DNA of 64,000 nucleotides from Cellulomonas gilvus ATCC 13127. Lineage in GTDB: Bacteria; Actinomycetota; Actinomycetes; Actinomycetales; Cellulomonadaceae. A program made the translations under genes and the position numbers. Positions within the stretch are counted from its first letter, which is position 1, and each line of letters starts with the position of its first letter. Of the stretch, positions 52,745 to 62,500 are shown in pieces. The notes under the pieces are model-generated. The model worked only from the letters and a program-made list of their open reading frames with translations, ran no database searches and was not told the origin of the DNA. Where the stretch lies: NCBI RefSeq assembly GCF_000218545.1, contig NC_015671.1, positions 310,001 to 374,000 on the forward strand. Direction: 5' to 3'.

Positions 52745-54184
52745 ATGAGCGACGGCGAACGCAGCACCACGGCCACGACGGCCGCACGCCTGCCCGAGGT
52801 CACCGCCGAGGTCCGCGACGACGGAACCGGGCAGATCTCGGTGGACGGCGTGATCGAGCGCATCCGGATGGCGAACCTGCAGGAGGCGGGCGCCGCGATC
52901 ACCGAGCGCATCGCCGCGCTCGCGGGTGAGGTCGGCGCGCCGGTCCCGGTGCAGGTGCGCGACCCCGACGGGCTCTGGTCGCTGCTGATCCACCCCGACG
53001 GCCTGGTCGACGAGGCGCCGGCCGAGGTCGTCGGTGAGGCGGTGCGTGCCACGGGCGCGGGCGAGCCGTCCCCGGCCGCGGACGCACCCGACGAGACCGC
53101 GCCGACGCCGCCCGCGTCCGACGCGGCCCCGGACGCCGAACCCGCCGCTCCCGCCCCGGCCCCGGCATCGGCCGGCACCGCAGCGCCGGCTGCCCCTGCC
53201 GCCACGTCGCGGCCCCGCGGGACTGACGCGCCGGCTGGCGCGTCCGCGGGCCTGCCCACGCTCGACGACCTGCTCGCGGCCCGTCACTCGGGCACGCGCG
53301 GCCCCGCGGAGCACGGCTGGCGCGCGGGTGTGCGGCGGGCGACGTTCGGCGGCGTCAAGCTCGGCCCCGGACGCGCCGAGCAGCGCCGCCGGGTCCAGAC
53401 CGCCGCGGTGCGCCGGACGTTCGACGGGCCCCGCACGGTCGTCGTGCTCAACCCCAAGGGTGGCGCGCACAAGACCACCGCGACCATGCTGCTCGCGGCC
53501 ACGTTCGGCCTGCAGCGCGGCGGCTACACGCTCGCGTGGGACAACAACGAGACGCGCGGCACGCTCGGCTGGCGCTCGGCGCACACCGACCACCAGCACA
53601 CCGCGGTGGACCTGCTGCAGGCCATGCCGTCGCTGGGCGGTGCGGCCACGGTCCGCGTGGGCGACCTGGACGGGTTCGTGCGGACGCAGACGTCCGAGCA
53701 GTTCGACGTGCTGGCGTCCGACGAGAGCTCGTCGTCGGGCTCCTCGATGGACGCCGAGGCGTTCCGCTCGCTGCACCAGGTGCTCTCGCGCTTCTACCGC
53801 GTGCTGGTCATCGACACGGGCAACAACATGCGCGCCTCCAACTGGCGGGCCGCGGTCGAGGCCGCGGACCAGGTGGTGGTGGTCTCCACGATCCGCGAGG
53901 ACACCGCGCAGTCGGCCGCGTGGGCGCTCGACGCGCTGCGGGCCACGGGCCGCGAGGAGGCCGTGCGGAACGCGGTCACGATCCTGTCCGCACCCGACCG
54001 CCGCGTGGACAAGGACCTGCGCAAGCGCGTCCGCACGCACTTCGGCGCGCTCACGCGAGCCGTGGTGGAGGTCCCGTACGACGCGTCGCTCGTGTCCGGC
54101 GGGCCCATCGACTACGACTCGCTCAAGCCGCGTACGCGGGACGCGTGGCTGCGGGCGACCGCCGTGGTCGCGGACGGTCTGTGA
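52745..54184 (+). CDS. ParA/MinD-like ATPase with disordered N-terminal region (EspI-like)
   Basis: A 479-residue protein. The first 100 residues contain a short alpha/beta motif (VIERIRMANLQEAGAAITERIAAL). Residues 105-175 are an Ala/Pro/Asp-rich disordered linker. The ATPase follows with a deviant Walker A (NPKGGAHKTT), a switch region TLAWDNNETRGTLGW and VLVIDTGNNMRASNWRAA, and late STIREDTAQSAAW. This architecture resembles EspI and related MinD-like ATPases linked to type VII secretion, rather than chromosome ParA. AGGAGG precedes the ATG; TAGTTT at 52705 is a candidate -10. Confidence 0.8.
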   Translation: MSDGERSTTATTAARLPEVTAEVRDDGTGQISVDGVIERIRMANLQEAGAAITERIAALAGEVGAPVPVQVRDPDGLWSLLIHPDGLVDEAPAEVVGEAVRATGAGEPSPAADAPDETAPTPPASDAAPDAEPAAPAPAPASAGTAAPAAPAATSRPRGTDAPAGASAGLPTLDDLLAARHSGTRGPAEHGWRAGVRRATFGGVKLGPGRAEQRRRVQTAAVRRTFDGPRTVVVLNPKGGAHKTTATMLLAATFGLQRGGYTLAWDNNETRGTLGWRSAHTDHQHTAVDLLQAMPSLGGAATVRVGDLDGFVRTQTSEQFDVLASDESSSSGSSMDAEAFRSLHQVLSRFYRVLVIDTGNNMRASNWRAAVEAADQVVVVSTIREDTAQSAAWALDALRATGREEAVRNAVTILSAPDRRVDKDLRKRVRTHFGALTRAVVEVPYDASLVSGGPIDYDSLKPRTRDAWLRATAVVADGL

Positions 54185-54290
54185 CTCGCTGAGACTCCTG
54201 CGCACGGCCGTGCAAGGTGCGTCGCCCTCGTGACACAAGGCCGGTGCAGGGGTGCTGTGCCGTGCCCCCACGGTGACGAGAGGACGGGAC

Positions 54291-54938
54291 GTGCTCCCAC
54301 GGACGGAACCAGCCGACGACCCGACGGACGACCGCCCGACGCCCGACGGCCGCGAGGCAGACGGCCGGGCGGCAGACGGTCCGACGGGTGAGCGGCCCGT
54401 CCCCGCCCGTGCGGCGTCGCGCGAGGACGAGCCCGACGACGAGCGTCCGGCCGCGCCCCCCGTCGAGCACGACTCGACGTGGTTCACCGCGGTGGTCCGC
54501 GCGCACCAGCGCGACCTGCACCGTTACCTGGTGCGTCGCGCACCGGGCGAGGCCGACGACCTGACCGCGGACGTGCTGACGATCGCGTGGCGCCGCCGCG
54601 ACGACGTGCCCGACGGCGCCGAGCTGCCGTGGCTCTACCGCACGGCCGGGTTCGTGCTGGCCAACCACCGGCGCAAGGGCCGCCCGATCCCCGTGGAGCG
54701 CGTGCCGGAGGAGATCGACGACGACGACCCCGCGCTGCGCGCCGTGCACGACGAGCGGGTCCGCGAGGCGCTCGGCGCACTGAGCCCGCGCGACCGGCAG
54801 ATCGTCCTGCTCAACGCGTGGGAGGGCCTGACCGGGCAGGCGCTCGCCGAGGTGCTCGGGATCGGCCGCGGCGGCGCCGACGCCGCCCTGAGCCGCGCCC
54901 GCGCCCGGCTCGCCGCGGCGTGGGGCGAGTCGGCCTGA
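54291..54938 (+). CDS. ECF-type RNA polymerase sigma factor
   Basis: A 215-residue sigma-70 family member of the extracytoplasmic-function group. The N-terminal 50 residues are acidic and disordered. Region 2 is FTAVVRAHQRDLHRYLVRRAPGEADDLTADVLTIAWRRRDD, and region 4 is GALSPRDRQIVLLNAWEGLTGQALAEVLGIGRGGADAALSRAR. GTG 54291 was chosen because GAGGACGGGA precedes it. The membrane protein at 55036 is 97 nt downstream in the same direction and is its likely regulator or target. Confidence 0.88.
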   Translation: MLPRTEPADDPTDDRPTPDGREADGRAADGPTGERPVPARAASREDEPDDERPAAPPVEHDSTWFTAVVRAHQRDLHRYLVRRAPGEADDLTADVLTIAWRRRDDVPDGAELPWLYRTAGFVLANHRRKGRPIPVERVPEEIDDDDPALRAVHDERVREALGALSPRDRQIVLLNAWEGLTGQALAEVLGIGRGGADAALSRARARLAAAWGESA

Positions 54939-55035
54939 CCCCGCTGCCGCTCACGAGATCGGACGGCGCGGCGCCGCAAGACGCCGTGCGGTGGGCACAT
55001 GTAGGGGGCAGGACCGCACCACCACGGAGGACACC

Positions 55036-56511
55036 ATGACCACGCCGCCCCCCCGCGACGACGCATCTGTCGACCCCCAGCTCCTGGCCGACGCGCTGCG
55101 CCGCGTCTCCGCCGCGGACCCCGCCGCCGACGCGGTGCTCGACACCGACGCGCTGCACGCCACGCTCGCGACCACCACGGGCGTCGACGTCCGCGGTGAC
55201 GAGCTCGCGGCCCGGCGCGCGCGCCGCACGCGGGGTCGGTGGCTGCAGGCCGCGGCCGCCGTGGCCGCGTTCGCGGTGGTCGGCGCGGGCGGGTACGCGG
55301 CCGGCCTCAACGGCGACGACAAGGGGACCGCCCCCGCGATCTCGCTGGGCAGCGCCGCCTCGTCGGGTACGACCCCGGAGCGCGACGCGGCGTCGGCGGA
55401 GGCCTGGTCGCAGACCACCGCCCTCGGGGGGCGGGTCAGCTCTGACTCCGCGGTCATGTGGCCCGGCCACGGCTACGGCGGGAACCTGGTGTTCCACGCG
55501 CAGGGCCTCTCGCAGGACGGCGGCACGCAGGCCGCGTGGGCGTTCGACGCGGCGTCGGTGTACTCGCGCCAGACGGCCGAGAAGGTCGCGGACGCGTTCG
55601 GCGTGACGGGCACGCCCAAGGAGGACTACGGCTGGACCGTCGGGCCGGTGGACGGCTCCGGGGCGTCGGTCTCGCTGAGCCCCGACGGCCAGGCGAGCGT
55701 CTCCTACTACGACCCGACGCGTGACCCGTGGTCCTGCGAGGAGACCCGTTCGGCGCCCGACGAGCCGACCGAGGACCAGAAGGCCGAGATCGCCGACGGC
55801 GAGGCGGGCGCGGGCCAGGGCGACGGCGTGAGCAAGGACGACTGGGGCACCGACGAGCCCGCCGCCGAGCCGGGCGTCATCCTGCCGGCCACGGCGGACT
55901 GCGACGGCGAGGCGCCCTCGACGAAGGAGGCGAAGGCCGAGGCGACGCAGACGCTCAGCACGCTCGGGCTCGACGCCGCGGGCTTCGAGCTCGAGGCCGC
56001 GCGCGACGGCGGAGCGGGAACGTCCGTGTCCGCGTACCAGGTGGTCGACGGTCAGCGCACCGGCGTGGTGTGGAGCTTCCTGGTGCTCGAGGACGGAGTG
56101 CAGTCGGCATCCGGCCCGCTCGCACCGCTGGTCGCGCTCGGGGACTACGACGTGGTGAGCCCGACGGAGGCGGTGGACCGGCTCAACGACCCGCGGTTCG
56201 GCGAGGCGGTCACGGCGTACCCGCTGATGGCGGCGGCACGTGAGACCACCCAGCTCTCCGCGGGCGTCCCCGAGTCGTCCGACGACGCGGTGTCGCCGCA
56301 GCCGACGGTCCCGCCGACCATCACGCCGGGCAGCGACCTGTCCTGGCCGGTCTCGGACGTCATGGTGACCGACTCGCGGCTGGGCGTGGCGCTGCGGACG
56401 TTCGCGGACGGCTCGACCGCGCTGGTCCCGGCGTACGAGCTGCGGGACGACCAGGGCGGCGTGTGGAGCGTCGTCGCGGTGGTGGAGGCGCAGCTCGACT
56501 TCTCGAGCTGA
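55036..56511 (+). CDS. Membrane protein adjacent to ECF sigma factor, possible anti-sigma/regulatory partner
   Basis: A 491-residue single-pass protein. The cytoplasmic head of about 75 residues (DPQLLADALRRVSAADPAADAVL) has the size and helical look of an anti-sigma domain, with no zinc-binding motif. The membrane helix is at about residues 80-100 (LQAAAAVAAFAVVGAGGYAAG). The long extracytoplasmic part is acidic, Thr/Ser/Asp-rich, with repeated beta-sandwich-like segments and few cysteines (WSCEET, ADCDGE). ATG 55036 follows ACGGAGG. The position after the sigma gene is the main reason for the functional guess. Confidence 0.65.
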   Translation: MTTPPPRDDASVDPQLLADALRRVSAADPAADAVLDTDALHATLATTTGVDVRGDELAARRARRTRGRWLQAAAAVAAFAVVGAGGYAAGLNGDDKGTAPAISLGSAASSGTTPERDAASAEAWSQTTALGGRVSSDSAVMWPGHGYGGNLVFHAQGLSQDGGTQAAWAFDAASVYSRQTAEKVADAFGVTGTPKEDYGWTVGPVDGSGASVSLSPDGQASVSYYDPTRDPWSCEETRSAPDEPTEDQKAEIADGEAGAGQGDGVSKDDWGTDEPAAEPGVILPATADCDGEAPSTKEAKAEATQTLSTLGLDAAGFELEAARDGGAGTSVSAYQVVDGQRTGVVWSFLVLEDGVQSASGPLAPLVALGDYDVVSPTEAVDRLNDPRFGEAVTAYPLMAAARETTQLSAGVPESSDDAVSPQPTVPPTITPGSDLSWPVSDVMVTDSRLGVALRTFADGSTALVPAYELRDDQGGVWSVVAVVEAQLDFSS

Positions 56512-56561
56512 GCGAGACGTCCGGACCGGGTGGGCACGACCCCGGGCCGGGCAGGGACGCG

Positions 56562-56595
56562 AGGCCGGTCGGTGCGGAGGGGCACCGACCGGCCT
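56562..56595 (+). terminator. Strong hairpin terminator after the sigma/partner operon
   Basis: AGGCCGGTCGGTGC (56562-56575) pairs perfectly with GCACCGACCGGCCT (56582-56595) over a 6-nt loop, 50 nt after the stop at 56511. Confidence 0.85.
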
Positions 56596-56659
56596 TCCGT
56601 CGTCCGCGCGCCGTGCGCGGGCGCGCGCACTAGCGTGAGGCGCGTCGGAAGGGGCCGTC

Positions 56660-57253
56660 ATGACCGCCGCGCTCGTCGTCCTGCTCGTCGGTGTGCTGCT
56701 GTGCTTCTTCGGCGTCCGGTCGGTCAACCTGGCGCTCCTGGCCGCGGGGTTCGCGCTCGGCTTCCTGGTGGCGGACGCGTTCGACGCCGGGCGGTGGACC
56801 GCGCTCTGGGTCGCGCTCGGCTCGGCGCTGCTCGTGTGGCTGGTCGTCTCGCTCGTGTTCCGGTTCGCGACGTTCGTCGTGGGGCTCGCGACGGGCGCGG
56901 TGGTCGGGGCCAAGCTGTGGGCCGCGCTGCACGACTCCGGCACCAGCGCGCTGCTCGGCGTCGTGGTGGTCACCACCACCGCGTACGCGTCGGCGCTGCT
57001 CGCCGAGAAGTACGCGCGGCGCGCGTTGCTGTGGCTCACGGCCCTGGGCGGTGCGAGCGTGATCCTGTCCGGTGCGGCCCTCGTGTGGCCGTCCGCGCTC
57101 ACGTTCCTCGCCCATCCCGACGAGGGGTGGCAGCAGACCGCGATGCTCGTGGTGTGGATCGCGGTCGCGGGCACCGGGTGGTTCGTGCAGCGCCGCCTGT
57201 TCCGCGGCGCGCTCGGTCTGCCGCCCCGGCCCGAACCCGCGCCGGCCACCTGA
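56660..57253 (+). CDS. DUF4203-like polytopic membrane protein
   Basis: A 197-residue membrane protein with about six helices and a small soluble C-terminus. The helix-loop pattern (LVVLLVGVLLCFFGVRSVNLALLAAGFALGFLVADAF and FRFATFVVGLATGAVVGAKLWAAL) is that of TM7S3/TM198-like DUF4203 proteins. The function is unknown; channel-like topology is all that can be said. GGAAGGGG precedes the ATG, and TAGCGT lies 22 nt upstream of it. Confidence 0.78.
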   Translation: MTAALVVLLVGVLLCFFGVRSVNLALLAAGFALGFLVADAFDAGRWTALWVALGSALLVWLVVSLVFRFATFVVGLATGAVVGAKLWAALHDSGTSALLGVVVVTTTAYASALLAEKYARRALLWLTALGGASVILSGAALVWPSALTFLAHPDEGWQQTAMLVVWIAVAGTGWFVQRRLFRGALGLPPRPEPAPAT

Positions 57254-57273
57254 CCGGTGTCGCCGGGCACCGG

Positions 57274-57279
57274 TAGCGT
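57274..57279 (+). promoter_or_regulatory. -10 hexamer for leaderless exonuclease transcript
   Basis: TAGCGT ends 7 nt before the ATG at 57287, with no ribosome site in between. Confidence 0.5.
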
Positions 57280-57286
57280 CGGCCAG

Positions 57287-58228
57287 ATGAGCGAGGGTCG
57301 GCTGCTGCTGCTGGACACGGCGTCGTTGTACTTCCGTGCGTACTTCGGGGTTCCGGAGTCCGTCGGACGCGCACCCGACGGCTCACCCGTGAACGCGGTG
57401 CGGGGGCTCCTGGACATGGTCGCGCGGCTGGTCGGGGACCACCGGCCCACGCGGCTGGTCGCGTGCTGGGACGACGACTGGCGCCCGGCGTTCCGCGTCG
57501 CGGCGATCCCCGGCTACAAGGCGCACCGCGTCGCGGCCGAGGTCCCGGGCACCACGGGCGTCGAGGAGGTGCCCGACACGCTCTCGCCCCAGGTCCCGGT
57601 GATCGCGAGCGTGCTCGAGGCGCTCGGCATCGCACGCGTCGGGGCGCCGGGCTTCGAGGCCGACGACGTCATCGGCACGCTCGTGGCGCGCGAGGTCGCC
57701 GCGCACGGGGACCCGGTCGACGTCGTCACCGGCGACCGCGACCTGTTCCAGCTGGTCGACGACGAGGCGCGCGTGCGCGTGCTCTACACCGTGCGCGGCA
57801 TCAAGGACCTCGAGGTGGTGGACCTCGCACGGCTGCGCGAGCGCTACCAGGTCACCTCGGGCCCGGCGTACGCGGACATGGCGGCGCTGCGCGGCGACCC
57901 GAGCGACGGTCTGCCCGGTGTGCCGGGCATCGGGGAGAAGACCGCGGCCGCCCTCATCGGGCGGTACGGCACGCTCGACGGCGTGCTTGCGGCCCGTGAC
58001 GCGGGCGACCCCGGTCTGACGCCGACCCAGCGCCGCAGGCTCACCGAGGCGGCCGACTACCTCGCGGTCGCGCCGACGGTCGTCCGGGTGGCCGCCGATG
58101 CTCCGCTGGCCCCGTTCGACGACCGCCTGCCCGTCACGCCGGCCGATCCCGACGCGCTGGTCGCGCTCGCCGAGCGGTGGGGGATCGCCTCGAGCATCCG
58201 CCGCCTCGTGGACGTGCTGGCGCGCTGA
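57287..58228 (+). CDS. 5'-3' exonuclease (DNA polymerase I-like N-terminal domain)
   Basis: A 313-residue flap-type nuclease equal to the 5'-nuclease domain of Pol I, here alone. LLLLDTASLYFRAYFG has the first metal-binding aspartate, VACWDDDWRPAFRVAAIPGYKAHR the helical arch, FEADDVIGTLVAREV and VVTGDRDLFQLVDD the metal ligands, and GDPSDGLPGVPGIGEKTAAALI the helix-hairpin-helix. A role in flap or RNA-primer removal is likely. ATG 57287 was chosen for its leaderless context. The gap to the convergent gene is only 22 nt. Confidence 0.93.
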   Translation: MSEGRLLLLDTASLYFRAYFGVPESVGRAPDGSPVNAVRGLLDMVARLVGDHRPTRLVACWDDDWRPAFRVAAIPGYKAHRVAAEVPGTTGVEEVPDTLSPQVPVIASVLEALGIARVGAPGFEADDVIGTLVAREVAAHGDPVDVVTGDRDLFQLVDDEARVRVLYTVRGIKDLEVVDLARLRERYQVTSGPAYADMAALRGDPSDGLPGVPGIGEKTAAALIGRYGTLDGVLAARDAGDPGLTPTQRRRLTEAADYLAVAPTVVRVAADAPLAPFDDRLPVTPADPDALVALAERWGIASSIRRLVDVLAR

Positions 58229-58250
58229 GCCCGCGCTGCGGCGCGGAAGG

Positions 58251-58787
58251 TCAGTCGTTGCGGACGTACAGGCTCGGGGCCGCCTCGACCCATCCGTCGG
58301 AGGCGGCCGGCGCACGTGACGGCGTCGCGAGCACCACGACGGCCGCACCGTCCGCGTCCGCGAGCGACACCGAGAGCCGCTCCGTCGCGGTCGCGCACGC
58401 CTCGGCCGGCAGCATGCCTGCCCGGATGGTCACCAGGCACACGTGGTCGGAGTCCGTCAGCCCCACGTAGTGGGTGCCGTACGCCGTCGTCGTGAGCAGC
58501 CGGGTGCTGTCCGGGCGCACGCTCAGGTCCTCCAGCGCAGCGCCGGTCAGGACGTCGGCGGGCCCCTGGGCGGCCGCGAGCGCGGCCACGAGAGTCGCGG
58601 GTGCGACGGCCTCGGAGGTGGCGGTCGGGCGTGCGTCGCGCAGCCACAGCACGCCGGCGACCACGAGCACGGACGCCAGGACGAACGCGAGCACCGTGAG
58701 CGCGCGCGACCGGCGGTGGGTCTCGGTGCCGGCGTCCCCGAAGTCTCCGAACGCCTCGCCGAGGTCGAGATCCTCGAACGTCGTCAT
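58251..58787 (-). CDS. Membrane-anchored hypothetical protein
   Basis: A 178-residue protein with an acidic cytoplasmic N-terminus (FEDLDLGEAFGDFGDAG), one membrane helix at about residues 33-53 (ALTVLAFVLASVLVVAGVLWL) and an extracytoplasmic domain of unknown family containing two cysteines (DHVCLVT, AEACATA). AGGGGCAG precedes the ATG. No partner is obvious. The gene lies 22 nt from the exonuclease stop, in the opposite direction. Confidence 0.65.
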   Translation of the reverse strand: MTTFEDLDLGEAFGDFGDAGTETHRRSRALTVLAFVLASVLVVAGVLWLRDARPTATSEAVAPATLVAALAAAQGPADVLTGAALEDLSVRPDSTRLLTTTAYGTHYVGLTDSDHVCLVTIRAGMLPAEACATATERLSVSLADADGAAVVVLATPSRAPAASDGWVEAAPSLYVRND

Positions 58788-58897
58788 CTGCCCCTGATCG
58801 GCACGGTTCGTCCCCGGGATGAGGGGTCGCGTCCCGCGGATCCGTGGCGTCACCCGCTCGGACGCACGGACGCCACCTGCCGTGGGTGCCGTCAGCG

Positions 58898-59392
58898 CTA
58901 CTGCTGGGCGGCCAGGAGCCGCCGCGTCCCGTCGACCACGGTCTGCAGGTGCTGGGCGAACCAGCCGGGACCGGCCGTGCCCCAGTGCGCCTCGACGGTG
59001 GCGATCGGGAACACGACCAGGTCGTGCACGTCGTGCGTCAGCACCAGCTCGGTCCCTGCCCGGTCCTGGTAGGAGGCCCAGGACAGGCCCGGTACCGCGG
59101 CAGCCACCAGGTCCCCCAGCGCGACGCCGAACGCGTGGATGAGGGGTTGCGGGTCGATCGGGTCGGTCGCGGCGTACCACGTCGGGTGCACGCGGTCGAA
59201 CAGCGCGCTCACGCGCGGTTCGTCGATCCGCTGCCCGCACAGGCCCGCCACCAGCTCGCGCTGCTGCGCGGCCCAGACCGCCTCGGGTGCGCTCAGGGCG
59301 GTGATGCGGCGCGCGCGCAGGTCGTCGCCCGGGGGCAGCGGGGTCGGGACGACGAGGCCGTCGGTCGGCCGGGCGGCGCGGGCTGGCTCCAT
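58898..59392 (-). CDS. DUF3806-like hypothetical protein
   Basis: A 164-residue soluble protein. The stretch FGVALGDLVAAAVPGLSWASYQD, TELVLTHDVHDLVVFPIATVEAHW has the pattern of DUF3806, and it shares its layout with the first domain of the protein at 49706. No signal peptide, no cofactor motif and no catalytic residues can be assigned. The start has no clear ribosome site. Confidence 0.65.
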   Translation of the reverse strand: MEPARAARPTDGLVVPTPLPPGDDLRARRITALSAPEAVWAAQQRELVAGLCGQRIDEPRVSALFDRVHPTWYAATDPIDPQPLIHAFGVALGDLVAAAVPGLSWASYQDRAGTELVLTHDVHDLVVFPIATVEAHWGTAGPGWFAQHLQTVVDGTRRLLAAQQ

Positions 59393-59493
59393 GCCCAGGT
59401 GATCGGCGCGGGCCCGCGGGACCTTGACGGCTCCGCGCGGGCGAACTGAGGTGGCCCGACCGTCCCCGGCGGCAGCACGGGCGCGCGGACGAC

Positions 59494-59539
59494 GACGGGG
59501 GTGCCGCGGCGGGTGAGGACCCGCCGCGACACCCCCGTC
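59494..59539 (-). terminator. Hairpin terminator of the subtilase gene
   Basis: GACGGGGGTG-CCGCGGCGGGT and ACCCGCCGCG-ACACCCCCGTC pair with one mismatched position around GAGG, starting 12 nt after the minus-strand stop at 59552. Confidence 0.8.
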
Positions 59540-59551
59540 AGGGGCGTGACG

Positions 59552-62500
59552 TCAGCGCACGGTCAGCTTGGCCGTGGCGGACGACGACATGGTCTTGCCG
59601 GTGGCCGCGTAGGACGCGGTCAGCGTGTGCTTGCCGACGGCGAGCGTCTTCGGCAGCGTGACGGTGACCTTGCCGGTGAGGCCGGACACGGACAGGGTGC
59701 CCGTGCCGATCACCTTGCCGCCGTCCTTGATCGTGACCTTGCCGCTGGGTGCGGAGGTCGCGCCGGTGACGGTGACGGTCGCCTTGACGGTCTGACCCTT
59801 CTTGACCGTCGTCGCGGACAGCGCGAGCTTGGTGGTCGTCTTCGACTTCGTGACGGTCAGCTGGACCACGGGTGACGTCGATCCGAGCGCGGCGCCCGAC
59901 GACGGCACGAACGTGGCCTTGAGCTTGTGCGCGCCCACCGAGAACGCGACCTTCGCGACGGCCTTGCCGGCCGAGACCGGGACCGTGGCGACGACCGTGC
60001 CGTTGTCGGAGAACTTGACCGAACCCGCGGCCGACGGGGTCACCGTCGCCGTGAGCGTGGCCTTCTGACCCACCGACGTGCCGCCCGAGACGGCCAGCTT
60101 GGTGCTCGTGGTGACCGGGACCGAGACGTCGACCACCTGGGTGCGGGTGGTCGGGCCCGCGTTGTGGTGCTGGAGCACCAGCAGCTCACCGCTGGTGGCC
60201 TTGGCCGAGCGGTGCACCGGGATGGTGGTGTCGTCCGCGCCGTTGCTCGAGATGAGCGAGGGACGGTCGACCTCGAACCAGAACGGCGGGGCCCACGGGT
60301 CCACGGTGAACGGCTTGGCCGCGTCCACCTGGCCGTTGCGGCCGTACACCGAGGCGGTCCAGACCTGGACCGTCGGGGTGTCGCCGGGCTCGATGCCCAC
60401 CGCGCCCAGGCCGATCGGGGCCACGAACACGTTGTTGTCGAACACACCCGTGTCGACGTCACCGAGCTCGTTGTTGATCACCTGGGTGTCGATCGCCGGG
60501 TCGCTCGCCGGGGCGTGCAGGTCGTACGTCTGCACCACGGTGAGGTCCACCGACGGGTCGATCTTCCAGACGTAGCTCTGGAGGTCCGGCTCGCCGTCAC
60601 CGTCGATGTCGATGTCGATGATCGGGGTGACCGACGCGCCGAGCGTGGCCCACTCGCCCTGCATCGCGACGCCGATGTTCAGCGTGCCGTACTCCGCCGG
60701 GTCGGCGCCGAGCTCCTCGGCGTACGGCGCGGAGGAGGACCAGCCGACGTACCGGATGTCACCGGACCGGATCGCCGACGGTGCGGTGCGCAGCGTCGGG
60801 TCGTCCTCGAGCTGCGGGCTCGTGGCGCCCAGGATCAGCGGGGATGTGAGCGACGTCCAGCCGCCGTCGTCCACGCCGCGGCCGTCGAGCGCCAGACCCG
60901 CCGTGGTGGCGGTGCCGGTGAACGTGACGTCCTTCGCCGTGAGGTCGCTCGCCAGGCGCGGTGCGGCCTGGACGGGCACGCGCAGCTCCTGGTCGTCGGA
61001 CGTCGACTCGAGCACCACGCGGCCCGTGAGCATGGCCACGTACTCGCGCGGCAGACCCGACTGCAGGGCCGCCGACGTCGGGTCGAGCTCGCGCTCGAGC
61101 GTCGCCGGGTCGGCCGTGAGCGTGAGGGTCAGCGTCGCGGCCTTGCCGCCCGCCGGGACGGTCACCTGGCTCGGCGAGACCGTGACGGTCGCGCCGCCCG
61201 CGGTCGACGCCGCGACGAACGACGCGTCGTACGTGCGGTCGGTGGTGCCGTCGTTCTGCACCGTGATCGTCGCGTTCTTGGTGACGGTCTGCGCGCCGAC
61301 GTCGACGATGCCGAAGGACACCGACGTGAGCTCGGGCTCCTGGCTGTTGAACGCGATCACGTCGGTCGCGACCGCAGCACGTGCGTCGACGCGGCCCGAG
61401 CCGACCCGCTCGGGGCCGAACGCGAGGCCGGCGCCGCCGGGCTCGGTGGTGACGTCGTGCGTCGCGGTGTTGACCACCGCCGCCTTGACCTCGCTCGCGC
61501 TCCACGCCGGGTGCGACGCGCGGACGAGCGCCGCGATGCCCGCGACGTGCGGCGAGGCCATCGACGTGCCGGACAGCACGTGACCCGCCGCGCCACCGCC
61601 CGAGGCCGCCGACAGGATGCCGGTGCCCGGGGCCGCCACGTCGGGCTTGACCGAGCCGAGCGAGCCGTGGTTGCCGCGCGACGAGCCGTCGTTCAGCAGG
61701 TCACCGGCACCCGTGAGGCTCCCGGTCATGGCCAGGCTGGGGCCGATCTTGACGCTCAGCGTGCCGGCCTGGATCTCGGGCAGCAGCGCGTCCGTCGCGT
61801 CCTTGGTCAGCTGGAAGCCGGGGATCGCGGCGTTGCCCGCGATGCCGGCCGAGAAGACGGGCTCCTCGGTGGGCAGCAGCACGCCGACGGCGCCCGCCGC
61901 GGTCGCGTTGTTGAACCGCAGGGCCGAGCCGCAGCGGCGCGCGGACGTGTCGTCCCACCACAGGTAGGCGATCTTGCCCGCCACCAGGGCGGCCTGCTCG
62001 GTGGTGAACGCCTCGCAGCCGTCGAACGTCGCGCCGACGTACGCCACGGGAGCCGTGACGTCCGCGCCGCCCGAGTACGAGACCGAGTTCTGCCCGGCGA
62101 ACGTGTCGCCCTCGAGGCTGTCGTCGGCGGCAGCCGTGACGACCGCGGAGTCGAGCACGGGAGCGGCCACGGAGTTGGCGACCGTGAGCGCGCTCTTCGC
62201 GTTGCCGGGTGCGCCGCCGATGTCGACGATGTCGCCCGCGTTGCCCGCGGAGTTCACGACGACGACGCCCAGCTTGGTGAGCTTGTCCACCAGGACCGTG
62301 TCCGGGTCGTCCGCAGGGGCGCCGTCGGAGCCCAGCGACATGTTCACGACGTCGACGTGGTCGGAGAAGTCGCCGTCACCGTTCGGGTCGGCTGCGCGGT
62401 CGAGCGCGAGGCCCGTCACATCGGTCGAGCCGCCGATGTCGCCGAACACCTTGAACGCCCAGAGCGTGGCGCCGGGCGCCGAACCGGGCCCGACCTTCCA

